Assembly (NCBI GenBank): GCA_937872925.1
Contig: CALMUT010000001.1
Location: 1-33,143, forward strand
Length of the DNA: 33,143 nucleotides
Reading direction: 5' to 3'
Source: an uncultured Myxococcales bacterium
GTDB lineage: Bacteria; Myxococcota_A; Polyangia; Polyangiales; Polyangiaceae
Shown here: positions 8,306-15,825 of the stretch, piece after piece
Layout: each line of letters begins with the position of its first letter
Numbering within the stretch: position 1 is the first letter of the stretch
Translations under genes and position numbers: made by a program
Notes under the pieces: generated by a model
Seen by the model: the letters and a program-made list of their open reading frames with translations, nothing else
Told to the model about the DNA's origin: nothing
Databases searched by the model: none

Positions 8306-9595
8306 TCAGAGCCCCTGGGCCTTCGGGGGAGTCGTTTGTGCCAGCGGTGGCCGGCTGGCCAAGCACTTGTCGATGCCGTCCGTGAGCTCCGCCGGTGCAC
8401 CCTTGGGGAGCACGGGGGTTCCCATGACGGGATGGAGCAAGCGATCGAAATCCACGGCCCCGTCCTCCGCAAACGCCATCCACACCAAGCTCGCGCGTCC
8501 CTTGATATTCTCGAATGGGACACCGCCGCCTTTCCCGTCGAACCAACTACGTGAATCGCTGCTGTTGTTGCGATTGTCGCCGAGCACCCAAACTTCGTTC
8601 GCGCCGACGCTGTAGGGTCCTTGGCGCCCATCGAAGCGCTCTGCTTCCAGGAACACTAGGTGAGTTGATGCACCAAGGAATTCGATGATCAGCTCCCCTC
8701 GGGTCGGCCTTGCATCCCCCACAACCGTGAATTCGTACGCGCCGACGTGACAGCTAGGCACCCTCCAGCCGTTGATGATGGGATGCCCGTCTTCCACCAC
8801 AAGCTCATCGCCAGGAAGCGCGATGACCCGGTTGGTGAAGTCCTGCCGTGGGTTGCTCGGGTTTGGGTCGGGAAACTCGAAAACCATCACGTCCCCGTAC
8901 TGAGGCGGGAGGCGCGAGTAGAGCCGCGTTCCCGTGAGCGGCAGCGCGGGACCGTATGCGAGCTTGCTGACAAACAAGTGATCGTCGATCTGCAGAGTTG
9001 GCAGCATCGCCCCGGATGGGATCTTGAAAGCCTCGGCGACCAGGAAACGAAACGACAGCGCGAGCAACACCATTGACACGGGACCAGCCAGCACGGCAAA
9101 CGCGGCGCGTGCGCTGGTCGTTCTATGGCGACCCTTGAGGCCCAGCGCGAGAACCACAAACTGCCAAATGCCGCCGACAGCGCCTCCCACCATGGGAATG
9201 ACTCCGAGCAATGTGGGCGCGGCGCTATACCCGACGCAAGAAAGCGTGTCAGAAAACGTCCCTTGCTTGCCCCGGACCACGAGGAGCCAGAAGTGCGTCA
9301 ACGCTGACGTGAAGTAGACGGAAACGACTGCGAGCAACGGGCTGATCACCAACATCCCAACACCCACGCCGATCGCGCTCCCCAGGTTTTCTCCCGCCAC
9401 CAAAAGATCGCCAGCGGTGCCTAGCGGCAAGGCGATGGCGGAAACGCCGATGGCGAATTTCAGTGGAGTCCAGCGACCACGGGCCCCGACCGGTTCCGAA
9501 AAAAATAGCCGCGGCGCAAGCGCCGCCGCATGCGCTGTTGCCCAGAACCCACGCTTGGTCGATGCACGCTTCTTCTTAGTAGGCTTCGACTTCAC
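8306..9595 (-). CDS. Yip1-domain/signal peptidase I fusion lacking catalytic Ser and Lys
   Basis: This 429-residue protein begins with a basic tail and a Yip1-like membrane domain (residues about 45-155, several hydrophobic helices, with FWLLVVRGKQGTF and GYSAAPTLLG). A further membrane segment lies at 166-186, followed by an S26 signal peptidase fold. Box B reads IPSGAMLPTL, with Ala196 where the nucleophilic Ser before Met is expected. The lysine box reads TNRVIALPGDE, with Asn255 in place of the general-base Lys. Box E (GDNRNNSSDSR, residues 339-349, then GRASLVWM) is intact but carries a short glycine insertion. The fold is therefore kept and the Ser/Lys dyad is gone, so I infer a pseudoprotease. 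Staphylococcus aureus SpsA is a known inactive homologue. The GTG start has a good GGAGAG site. Confidence 0.9.
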   Translation of the reverse strand: MKSKPTKKKRASTKRGFWATAHAAALAPRLFFSEPVGARGRWTPLKFAIGVSAIALPLGTAGDLLVAGENLGSAIGVGVGMLVISPLLAVVSVYFTSALTHFWLLVVRGKQGTFSDTLSCVGYSAAPTLLGVIPMVGGAVGGIWQFVVLALGLKGRHRTTSARAAFAVLAGPVSMVLLALSFRFLVAEAFKIPSGAMLPTLQIDDHLFVSKLAYGPALPLTGTRLYSRLPPQYGDVMVFEFPDPNPSNPRQDFTNRVIALPGDELVVEDGHPIINGWRVPSCHVGAYEFTVVGDARPTRGELIIEFLGASTHLVFLEAERFDGRQGPYSVGANEVWVLGDNRNNSSDSRSWFDGKGGGVPFENIKGRASLVWMAFAEDGAVDFDRLLHPVMGTPVLPKGAPAELTDGIDKCLASRPPLAQTTPPKAQGL

Positions 9596-9762
9596 AACGC
9601 TCTCCGAGTAGCTCGTGGTCCCCAGCCAACGAGAATAGCGCCCAAGCGTCTAGATGCGCCATTTCGCTCTGTGTCCTCTGTGCCCGCTCTTGTTCTGCGC
9701 GAGCAAACTTTAGCAGAAGTGCCTCCGCATGAGCGATGCCTGCCCGACGTCCCAGCGCAGCC

Positions 9763-9790
9763 TTGACAGTGGCGCCGCGATCCGTATCCT
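9763..9790 (+). promoter_or_regulatory. Sigma70-type promoter
   Basis: A perfect -35 hexamer TTGACA (9763-9768) is followed after 16 bases by TATCCT (9785-9790), which matches 4 of 6 positions of the -10 consensus. The expected start of transcription is about 9796-9798. It is the best promoter I see in the window, and no annotated plus-strand gene begins within 200 bases downstream. Confidence 0.45.
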
Positions 9791-9796
9791 TCCGCC

Positions 9797-9953
9797 CGTC
9801 ATGAGACAGATAGCAACGAAAATCCAAGCCGCATGTTCGCGCGCGCGCATCGCGCCTGCGACCCAATGCCGGTGTGCGGAGGACGCTAGCTAGTCACGCT
9901 TCGACGTCGACGAGTCATCAGCCTCCTCCGGCCGCGCCCGAGGGGGCTTTTTT
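9797..9953 (+). ncRNA. Candidate small RNA or leader transcript
   Basis: The transcript is predicted from the promoter at 9763-9790 to the intrinsic terminator at 9920-9953, about 157 bases. It contains a 30-codon frame at 9801-9893 (MRQIATKIQA..., three cysteines) that starts almost at the predicted 5' end, so it would be leaderless if translated. The terminator lies 45 bases before the PcfJ-like start. The unit could be a stand-alone small RNA, a small-protein gene, or an attenuated leader of the PcfJ-like gene. The rest of the 403-base gap (9596-9998) holds no gene I can support. Confidence 0.35.
9920..9953 (+). terminator. Rho-independent terminator
   Basis: A 9-bp stem (AGCCTCCTC paired with GAGGGGGCT, with one G-U pair) around an 11-base loop is followed by a run of six T at 9948-9953. 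The orientation is clearly plus strand. No conventional plus-strand gene precedes it, which is the main reason to suspect a short transcript here. Confidence 0.6.
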
Positions 9954-9998
9954 GCGTCCTGAGCGCGGCAAATACCGGACCTTTTCCGAGATTTGCCG

Positions 9999-11264
9999 AT
10001 GAACCGACGACGACGACAACAGATCCGCGACAGTGCCAACGCGCTCAAGAAGCAGCGCGCGCAGCTGGCTCGCCCCAAGGCATCCCACGCAGCAGTGGTG
10101 CGCCGCGTGAGCGGTGCAGAGCGAACCGTGCAGCAAGCCCTCGAGCATTGCAACGACCGCATGGTGGGAACGCTGTTTGCGAAGGTGCGCGCTCTGCCCC
10201 GTGTCGCCACCTCCGAACGCTTGATGCTCACGGTCGCGCGAGAAGCACCGCGCTTGATCGATCCCGACTACGTCGGCGCCCTGTACTGGCTGGGACGTCT
10301 TCCTTGGCGTGCGCCGTTGGACGAGTGGCGCAAGAGTGGCAAGGGGCGCGCCACGGTGTTTCGCACTCTCGCGGAACACTTGATCGGGCGCTATGAACTG
10401 CCGCCGTTCCTGTACAACGCTTTCTTCGAGGAGGATGCTCAGGTCTTGACACCCGTCGTGGCGGAGCTTGCGGCGGGCGGAAGCTTGTTCCGCGCCTGCG
10501 AGGCCGGCATGCTGCCGCTGTCCCTCACCCGTCGCATGTGCCACATGGCCCTGAGCTCGCCACGGCAGACTCTGTTCCTGTCCGCGATGCGCAACGCGCA
10601 GCTCCGGATCGCCGGCGTTCCGCCGCGATTGCTGTCGGCTTGGATGATGGTGGGACCCGCGCGGCGTCTGCAGGGCGAGCAAGAGGAGGCGTTCTGGTGG
10701 ACCTTCGTGCGCTGGCTTGCGGCGTGCCCGGAGCCGGAACCGAGCGAGCTGGCGCCGCTCTGCGACTACATTGGCCACCTGCGCCAGGGCGACCCCAACT
10801 TCCGCATGAAGGGGCGCAGCGCGCACGCGCTCTTGCGCGGCATGCACCAGTGGCACCATCAGCTGGCGAAAGTTCGCGTCAGCATCGACAGGAGCTTCGA
10901 AGCTTCGGGTTTCTCTCCGGGGCAGTATGATCGCTCGCGGCGGGACGCCGATGGCAACCACAGGATCGCCGTTTGGCGCATGGAGGAGATCCTCAGTGCG
11001 GCAGCCCTCGCTCTGGAGGGTCGCCGAATGCGCCACTGCGTCTACTCGTATGCGTCCAACATCGAGATGGGCAACTGCAGCATCTGGTCTCTGACCCTGG
11101 ATGAAGGCCGCGGCCCGGCCCCCTGCCTTACGGTCGAAGTGAACGGCCGAGGCCAAATCGTCCAAGCCCGAGGCCGACTCAACCGCGTGGCGACATCCCA
11201 AGAGCACCAGGTGCTCATGACCTGGGCGGGCGAGAACGGCCTGGAGGTGCGCACCGGCACCTGA
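9999..11264 (+). CDS. PcfJ-like domain protein
   Basis: This 421-residue soluble protein has an Arg/Gln-rich start (MNRRRRQQIRDS) and a long helical middle. Its C-terminal segment (about residues 325-410) resembles the PcfJ domain: LEGRRMRHCVYSYASNIEMG, IWSLTLDE, CLTVEVNGRGQIVQARGRLNR. PcfJ was named from an enterococcal conjugative plasmid, but its biochemical role is unknown and chromosomal copies are common. A TTG six bases upstream could also start it. I chose ATG 9999. No relaxase, type IV secretion or integrase gene lies nearby, so there is no sign that this copy belongs to a mobile element. It is convergent with the oxidoreductase gene, with a hairpin (GCGGG/CCCGC, 11283-11306) between them. 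Confidence 0.75.
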   Translation: MNRRRRQQIRDSANALKKQRAQLARPKASHAAVVRRVSGAERTVQQALEHCNDRMVGTLFAKVRALPRVATSERLMLTVAREAPRLIDPDYVGALYWLGRLPWRAPLDEWRKSGKGRATVFRTLAEHLIGRYELPPFLYNAFFEEDAQVLTPVVAELAAGGSLFRACEAGMLPLSLTRRMCHMALSSPRQTLFLSAMRNAQLRIAGVPPRLLSAWMMVGPARRLQGEQEEAFWWTFVRWLAACPEPEPSELAPLCDYIGHLRQGDPNFRMKGRSAHALLRGMHQWHHQLAKVRVSIDRSFEASGFSPGQYDRSRRDADGNHRIAVWRMEEILSAAALALEGRRMRHCVYSYASNIEMGNCSIWSLTLDEGRGPAPCLTVEVNGRGQIVQARGRLNRVATSQEHQVLMTWAGENGLEVRTGT

Positions 11265-11310
11265 GCGTCGGCGCGCGCCACGGCGGGCTTCCGCGGAACA
11301 ACCCGCGCTC

Positions 11311-12276
11311 TCACACGGTCACGACGACGCTGCCGGCGTTGCGCCCGCGCTCTGCTTCGGCGTGTGCCTCGGCGATGCGGTCGAGGGGGAAGCGTTGCGC
11401 CACGATGGGCCGGATCACGCCACGCTCGATGAGATCGCGCAGTTGCTCCATGTCGCTCCGGTCGCCGAGGGCCACGGAGAACTTTGCCCTGGGGCCGCCG
11501 ACCAACGCGGTGACTGCCATTTGAAGCAGCACGCCCACACTGAAAAAGAGCGTCAAGTAGCGTCCGTCTTGAGTCAGGCTCTGCCGGCTGCTGCGGAAGC
11601 TTGTGACCCCCGCGATGTCGAAGATCACGTCGTAGCGCTCTCCCGTCTGCGTGAAGTCTTGGCTTTCGTAGTCGATCAAGTGGTCCGCCCCGAGTTGACG
11701 CACGAGTTCGAAACTCCCTCGGCTGCAAACGCCCGTGACCTCCGCGCCGAGGTGTTTGGCGATCTGCACCGCGAAACGACCCACACCACCGGATGCACCG
11801 ACGATGAGGACTTTCGAGCCTGGCCCGACTGCGCCCAGATCGCGCAGGAAGCGCAGGGCAGTGACGGCGCCGTAGGGCACCGCGGCCGCTTCGGCGTAGT
11901 CCAGGCACGCGGGCATCTTCGCCATTGCGCCGCTTTCCGGCATCGCCAGGTACTCTGCGTACGCACCGTGGTCGGTACTGCCGAACACGTCGTCACCGAC
12001 CGCGTACTCGGTCACGGCGCTGCCCACACGCAGGACCCGCCCGGCGAACATCGTGCCCTGAACCGGGGGCTTCGGCCGGAGCAGTCCCACCATGAGGCGA
12101 CCCGGCGCCGCCGTGATCGACGGAAAGTCGGCGGCGCGCAATCGGCGATCGCCCGCGGTCACGGGGCTGGCGTGGACCTCGACGAGCACGTCCCGCTCGC
12201 CGATGGTCGGGGCAGGGACGTCGGCGGTCTTGAGAACTTCGGCTGGGCCGTAGCTGGGGGTCAGGGCGGCTTTCAT
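11311..12276 (-). CDS. Zinc-independent MDR-family NAD(P)H:quinone oxidoreductase-like enzyme
   Basis: This 321-residue protein belongs to the medium-chain dehydrogenase/reductase superfamily. An N-terminal GroES-like part (MKAALTPSYGPAEVLK) contains the family blocks PVTAGDRRLR and GTMFAGRVLRVGSAVTEYAVGDDVFG. A Rossmann domain follows with VGASGGVGRFAVQIAK (about residues 156-171). The catalytic-zinc cysteine and structural-zinc cysteines are absent, as in quinone oxidoreductases and RTN4IP1-like enzymes. The substrate is unknown. ATG 12276 has a clear AGGAGA site six bases upstream (12283-12288), so the longer frame from 12321 is unlikely. It is divergent from a LysR-type gene across about 100 bases, the usual layout for a regulator and its target. 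Confidence 0.88.
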   Translation of the reverse strand: MKAALTPSYGPAEVLKTADVPAPTIGERDVLVEVHASPVTAGDRRLRAADFPSITAAPGRLMVGLLRPKPPVQGTMFAGRVLRVGSAVTEYAVGDDVFGSTDHGAYAEYLAMPESGAMAKMPACLDYAEAAAVPYGAVTALRFLRDLGAVGPGSKVLIVGASGGVGRFAVQIAKHLGAEVTGVCSRGSFELVRQLGADHLIDYESQDFTQTGERYDVIFDIAGVTSFRSSRQSLTQDGRYLTLFFSVGVLLQMAVTALVGGPRAKFSVALGDRSDMEQLRDLIERGVIRPIVAQRFPLDRIAEAHAEAERGRNAGSVVVTV

Positions 12277-12328
12277 GACAATTCTCCTGGGTTGGCGCTT
12301 GGAAGCAGTTCCATGCGGCAATTCAGGT

Positions 12329-12391
12329 ATAGCTATGCGTTGATAGTGGGTAAATTGACGAAAAGCGCAGCCATGATATGCATTTTCGCAT
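12329..12391. promoter_or_regulatory. Candidate LysR operator sites
   Basis: The divergent gap contains the perfect 8-bp palindrome ATAGCTAT (12329-12336). The overlapping inverted repeat CTAT-N6-ATAG and the inverted repeat ATGC-N6-GCAT (12378-12391) are also present, the latter across the LysR start. This region is AT-richer than its surroundings. LysR regulators usually bind dyads of this size between divergent genes. Which one is used is inference. Confidence 0.35.
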
Positions 12392-13280
12392 GGAATGGCG
12401 CGCAGTCGGCTTCGACTGGAATCGGGCTCGGGCGTTCTTGGTCGCGGCTGAAGAGGGGTCGTTCTCCGCGGCGGGTCGGGCCTTGGGCCTGACCCAGCCG
12501 ACCGTTGGCCGTCAGGTTGCCGGCCTCGAAGCAGAGCTCGGAGTCACGTTGTTCGCTCGGGTCGGCAAGCACTTGGAGCTGACGCCCACAGGGCTTGAAC
12601 TCGTCGAACATGTCCGCAGCATGGGCGAAGCCGCGACTCGCGTCTCCCTTGCCGCTGCGGGCCAATCCCAGTCCATCGTGGGCACGGTGACCATCACTGC
12701 CAGCGAGGCCATCGCCGCACACTTGCTTCCGCCCATCCTTGGCCAACTGCGTCTGGAGCATCCCGGTATCGAAGTAGAGATCGTCGCGTCGAACCAAGCG
12801 CGCGATCTGCGGCGCCGTGAAGCGGACATCGCGATTCGGAACTTCCGTTCGAGTCAACCGGATCTGGTCGTCAAGAAGATCCGCGACAGCAGCGCCCGCT
12901 TCTACGCATCCCCAGCGTATCTGGAGCGGATCGGGCCTGTCTGTGCTGTGGAAGATCTGTCCCGGGCGGAGCTATTCGCCTTTGATCGCAGCGACACCAT
13001 GCTGGATGGGCTCCGGGCCCTTGGGCTCGACTTCTCACGGGATCAGTTCCCGATCATGACCGACAACCACTTGGTGCAGTGGGAACTCTGCAAGCACGGC
13101 GTTGGGATCTGCATCATGATGGAGGAGATCGGCGACGCCGAACCGAGGGTTTGCCGAGTGCTGGCGGAGCTACCCCCGCTGCCGGTCCCGATCTGGCTGG
13201 TGTGCCATCGAGAGCTGCACACCAGCCGCAGAATTCGGCTGGTCTTCGATCGCATCGCCGAGGAGCTCGCCTGCGCGTAG
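12378..13280 (+). CDS. LysR-family transcriptional regulator
   Basis: This protein has 300 residues from ATG 12378. ATG 12390 is an equally good alternative, and the region upstream of both lacks a strong ribosome binding site. The N-terminal winged helix-turn-helix is clear at about residues 15-70 (FLVAAEEGSFSAAGRALGL, then TQPTVGRQVAGLEAELG). The effector domain follows (VGTVTITASEAIAAHLLPP, later HGVGICIMMEEIG). Its likely target is the divergent oxidoreductase gene, and autoregulation is plausible because a dyad overlaps its start. The effector is unknown. Its stop lies one base from that of the convergent MmcQ-like gene. Confidence 0.92.
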   Translation: MHFRMEWRAVGFDWNRARAFLVAAEEGSFSAAGRALGLTQPTVGRQVAGLEAELGVTLFARVGKHLELTPTGLELVEHVRSMGEAATRVSLAAAGQSQSIVGTVTITASEAIAAHLLPPILGQLRLEHPGIEVEIVASNQARDLRRREADIAIRNFRSSQPDLVVKKIRDSSARFYASPAYLERIGPVCAVEDLSRAELFAFDRSDTMLDGLRALGLDFSRDQFPIMTDNHLVQWELCKHGVGICIMMEEIGDAEPRVCRVLAELPPLPVPIWLVCHRELHTSRRIRLVFDRIAEELACA

Positions 13281-13281
13281 G

Positions 13282-13740
13282 TCAGCGCTTTTTCGGTTTC
13301 GCGCCGGGCCGCTTCCCGCCGGGGCGTTTCGCGCTGGGGCGTTTCGCGCTGGGCCGCGTTGCGGATGCGCCGCGTGCGGCAGACGCCAGGCGCTTGGGTG
13401 CGATCAGCCGGTAGCTCTCCGCAATGAGCTCGCCCACCAGCGACCAAGGGATGCGGCCCGCGTCCATGTAGACGCCAACCCAGCCCTTGCTGCCGACATA
13501 GGGTGGCACGAAAAAGCGCTTCGGCTTTGAGTCCACGAGAACGTTCTGCACGCCGTCCGCTGCTTTGAGCCACAGGGACGGCCGGCCGCCGTCGTAGTTG
13601 CCCTTTTGCATCGCAAAGATCTTGTCGCGCACGCGCCAGGTCGGATCACCCCACGCCACCTTCTCGGTTGCTTCGGGCAGCGCGAGGCAGATCTTTCGCA
13701 ACCGAGCGAGGTGTGCCGCGCTGATCGTGAGGGGGTTCAC
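13282..13740 (-). CDS. MmcQ/YjbR-family protein with basic repeat tail
   Basis: This protein has 152 residues from GTG 13740. ATG 13797 would add 19 Arg-rich residues not typical of the family. The fold is MmcQ/YjbR-like (CyaY-related): LRKICLALPEATEKVAWGDPTWRVRDKIFA, split by family-typical loops, then LWLKAADGVQNVLV and GVYMDAGRIPW. Family members are small proteins of uncertain function, often annotated as DNA-binding. The C-terminus is an unusual tail of KRP units (SAKRPSAKRPGGKRPGAKPKKR-like, about 30 residues), strongly basic and likely to bind nucleic acid. It is convergent with the LysR gene, with a single base between the two stops. Confidence 0.85.
   Translation of the reverse strand: MNPLTISAAHLARLRKICLALPEATEKVAWGDPTWRVRDKIFAMQKGNYDGGRPSLWLKAADGVQNVLVDSKPKRFFVPPYVGSKGWVGVYMDAGRIPWSLVGELIAESYRLIAPKRLASAARGASATRPSAKRPSAKRPGGKRPGAKPKKR
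13322..13351. repeat. Two perfect 15-bp tandem copies plus degenerate flanks
   Basis: The unit GGGCGTTTCGCGCTG occurs twice without a mismatch (13322-13336 and 13337-13351). Degenerate copies lie on both sides. It encodes the SAKRP repeat at the tail of the MmcQ-like protein, in frame. Confidence 0.75.
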
Positions 13741-14118
13741 GGCGTCGAATCTACAACGAGTCGCCCGCAACCGGCGAGGCAGCGGGTCCGCTGACATCCG
13801 TGGTGCGCTCTGAAAACCCCACGGAGGAGCGCATTTCTGCCTGTCTCGATTCGTATTGGACCGTTTCGGGTGAGCGCCGATTCAGATCCGGACGCGCCCC
13901 TCTGCGCCCCGGAGGCTGCGCCGAAGATGCCGCGATGTGCGCGAAATACCGGGAGGGCAGCGTTCGCCGGGAAGTTCTTTCCCCACCTTGCGAGCATATG
14001 CTTTAGAAGAGTGGCTGCACCTGGCATCGAATGCGGACCCATGCGGTTTGCCGTCGTGGTTGGGGATTTGGAAGTGGCCCGCCAACGGCAGTGCGCGCGC
14101 CCTGGGATCCGGAGAAAT
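13741..14118. other. Intergenic region without a recognisable gene
   Basis: These 378 bases lie between the MmcQ-like start and the next plus-strand gene. A frame is open on the plus strand from 13870, but its composition is erratic and it reads into the real gene only at 14119. A weak TATGCT -10-like element lies at about 13998, without a good -35. I see nothing else. Confidence 0.4.
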
Positions 14119-14478
14119 ATGAAGGACAAACGAGTATTGGTGTTTCGAAAATCCTTGGAGGAGTTGGTCGAGTCTCTCGATGCGACCCTGAGGTTGGCAA
14201 ACTGGGACGGCGCGGACGCCGTGCCCGACCCCCTGCGGGACGACGCTGCACGGTTGATCACGCGGCTTGGAACGACGGACCGAATGGCCGCGGGTGTATT
14301 CAAGGGGAACCCTCGGGATGTGCAGAGCGTGAACGAGCTCACCGGTGCCATGCGCCGCCTCGAGGCCGCGTACATGGTGTATCGCAAGCAGCTCAAGACG
14401 GTGGGTGGCGCGGACGAAGCCGCGACGAAGCTTTCCGCTGCCCTGGAACAGGTCAAAGCGGAGACGCTCGAGAACTAG
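14119..14478 (+). CDS. Small helical hypothetical protein
   Basis: This 119-residue soluble protein starts at ATG 14119. A GGAG ribosome binding site lies five bases upstream and settles the start, because the frame is open much further. It looks almost wholly alpha-helical (FRKSLEELVESLDATLRLANW, split by a short loop; later ELTGAMRRLEAAYMVYRKQ), with no cysteine, signal peptide or membrane segment. I do not recognise the family. It is the first of three plus-strand genes but is separated from the next by 116 bases, so an operon is uncertain. Confidence 0.65.
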   Translation: MKDKRVLVFRKSLEELVESLDATLRLANWDGADAVPDPLRDDAARLITRLGTTDRMAAGVFKGNPRDVQSVNELTGAMRRLEAAYMVYRKQLKTVGGADEAATKLSAALEQVKAETLEN

Positions 14479-14594
14479 TTCTGGCACGCGGCACAACCGC
14501 GCACATTTAGCGAAGAAACAAGCCGTCCCTGCAAAGTTGGCGCTGCGTCGGTGTGGGGCTTGTGCTGTCGGTGGATGGAGTTACTTTGCCCGCC

Positions 14595-15446
14595 ATGCCC
14601 CAGCTTCGAACCGCGCTGTCCGTAGCGATTCTGCTCGCCGCTCCGGAAGTGTTCGCCCAACCCGGCGACGCTCCTGTCGCACCTCCTGTGGAGGGAACCT
14701 CCGAAGCGGAGACGGCTCCGCCGCAGCCGCCCCCGGAGCCGCCTCCGGCCCCTGCGCCGCCACCTCCGACAGTGACTCCGATCGCTCCGGCGCCTCCCGC
14801 AGCACACGCGGGCCCTCGCCCGCCGCCGCCCCGCGTCGCGAAGAAGGACCCGGACGCTCATCGTCACGACGGCTTCTACGCCCGCTTCGGTGCCGGCTTT
14901 GGCGGCTATCATGAGTACGTAGAGTCTGAGAACGACATCGCGCCGAACGGCAAGGTTGAGGGCCGGAAATCAGGCGTTGCCAGCGTGAGCGAGTTCGCCA
15001 TCGGTGGCACGATCGGCACAGGATTCGTGCTTGGCCTTGGCGTCTACGGTGCCAACGTGCTGGCTTCGGACTACCACCCCGAAGCCGGCGGTCCGTTGCC
15101 CGCGGATTTTGTCGAGGATGAGTTCTCCTTCAACCTGTTCGGGCCCTTTTTCGACTACTACTTCAACGAGAACAAGGGTCTCCATTTTCAGGCTGCAATC
15201 GGTCTGGCGTCGCTGTCAGGCGTCAGCGTTTCTTCGACCAGCTACGACGAGGATCAGTACCGAGCCTTCGGTGGTGGCGCGATGGTCGGCATTGGCCATG
15301 AGTGGTGGGTCGCGGACAACTGGGGGCTCGGAATCGTCGGCCGAGCCATGTTCGGCGTCGTGGGGGGCAAAGACGACGCGGACGAGCGCTGGCTACACGT
15401 CGTCACCACCTCGCCGTCCATCCTGTTTACCGTCACCTACCACTGA
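14595..15446 (+). CDS. Outer-membrane beta-barrel protein with proline-rich linker
   Basis: This 283-residue protein starts at ATG 14595, giving a clean signal peptide (MPQLRTALSVAILLAAPEVFA, cleavage probably before QPGD). A linker of about 70 residues, mostly Pro, Ala and Glu, probably spans or binds the cell wall. From about residue 90 (DGFYARFGAGFGGYHEY) to the end, alternating hydrophobic and aromatic strands, short turns and a final strand (SILFTVTYH) suggest a small outer-membrane barrel of the OMP_b-brl type. Its role is unknown. GTG or TTG codons upstream in frame could lengthen it but would spoil the signal peptide. Confidence 0.75.
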   Translation: MPQLRTALSVAILLAAPEVFAQPGDAPVAPPVEGTSEAETAPPQPPPEPPPAPAPPPPTVTPIAPAPPAAHAGPRPPPPRVAKKDPDAHRHDGFYARFGAGFGGYHEYVESENDIAPNGKVEGRKSGVASVSEFAIGGTIGTGFVLGLGVYGANVLASDYHPEAGGPLPADFVEDEFSFNLFGPFFDYYFNENKGLHFQAAIGLASLSGVSVSSTSYDEDQYRAFGGGAMVGIGHEWWVADNWGLGIVGRAMFGVVGGKDDADERWLHVVTTSPSILFTVTYH

Positions 15447-15528
15447 CACAGCGGAGCTTTGCCGCTGCAATCGCGTGCCGGCGTGCCGGCATGCCCGTCA
15501 CGCGGCACGTGTGTTAGTCTCCTTGCAA

Positions 15529-15789
15529 ATGACAGAGGGGACATCGAAGCCGCAGGCCGAAGGCGTGCCTGCATGGAAGTTCTGGCATCCGCTGCCGCTG
15601 TGGCACGTATTCGTCATCCTGTTCATTGCGCAGTTCGTGGTCGCGGCCCCCGTCGTCTTCATTCGTGAGGTGCTCGGGATCGGGCTGCCCACGGCCTCGA
15701 TCGGTGCCGGCGGCGGTGTGTTGGGATACTTCATCGTCATGAGCCGCGCCCAAAAGGTCCGAGACGCGGAACAAGCAGCCAAGAAATAG
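15529..15789 (+). CDS. Small two-helix membrane protein
   Basis: This 86-residue protein starts at ATG 15529. A hydrophilic N-terminus is followed by two hydrophobic helices, about residues 28-46 (VFVILFIAQFVVAAPVVFI) and 53-71 (LPTASIGAGGGVLGYFIVM). The C-terminal tail is charged (RAQKVRDAEQAAKK). It has no motif I can link to a function and no clear ribosome binding site. It lies 82 bases after the beta-barrel gene and converges on dbpA. Confidence 0.6.
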   Translation: MTEGTSKPQAEGVPAWKFWHPLPLWHVFVILFIAQFVVAAPVVFIREVLGIGLPTASIGAGGGVLGYFIVMSRAQKVRDAEQAAKK

Positions 15790-15825
15790 GCTGCGTCGGG
15801 AGCTGCCGCCACCCGGCGGGCGCGC

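Noticed and set aside
9576..9866. Small minus-strand frame just upstream of the signal-peptidase-like gene
   Set aside because: It overlaps that gene's start, has an arginine-rich N-terminus and no internal ATG/GTG start near the part that looks helical. It also runs through the plus-strand promoter/small-RNA unit.
9918..11207. Minus-strand frame of 429 codons
   Set aside because: It is antisense to the PcfJ-like gene and contains no recognisable domain.
9999..11264. Evidence of an integrated conjugative element from the PcfJ-like gene
   Set aside because: No relaxase, coupling protein, integrase, direct repeats or tRNA target is visible on either side.
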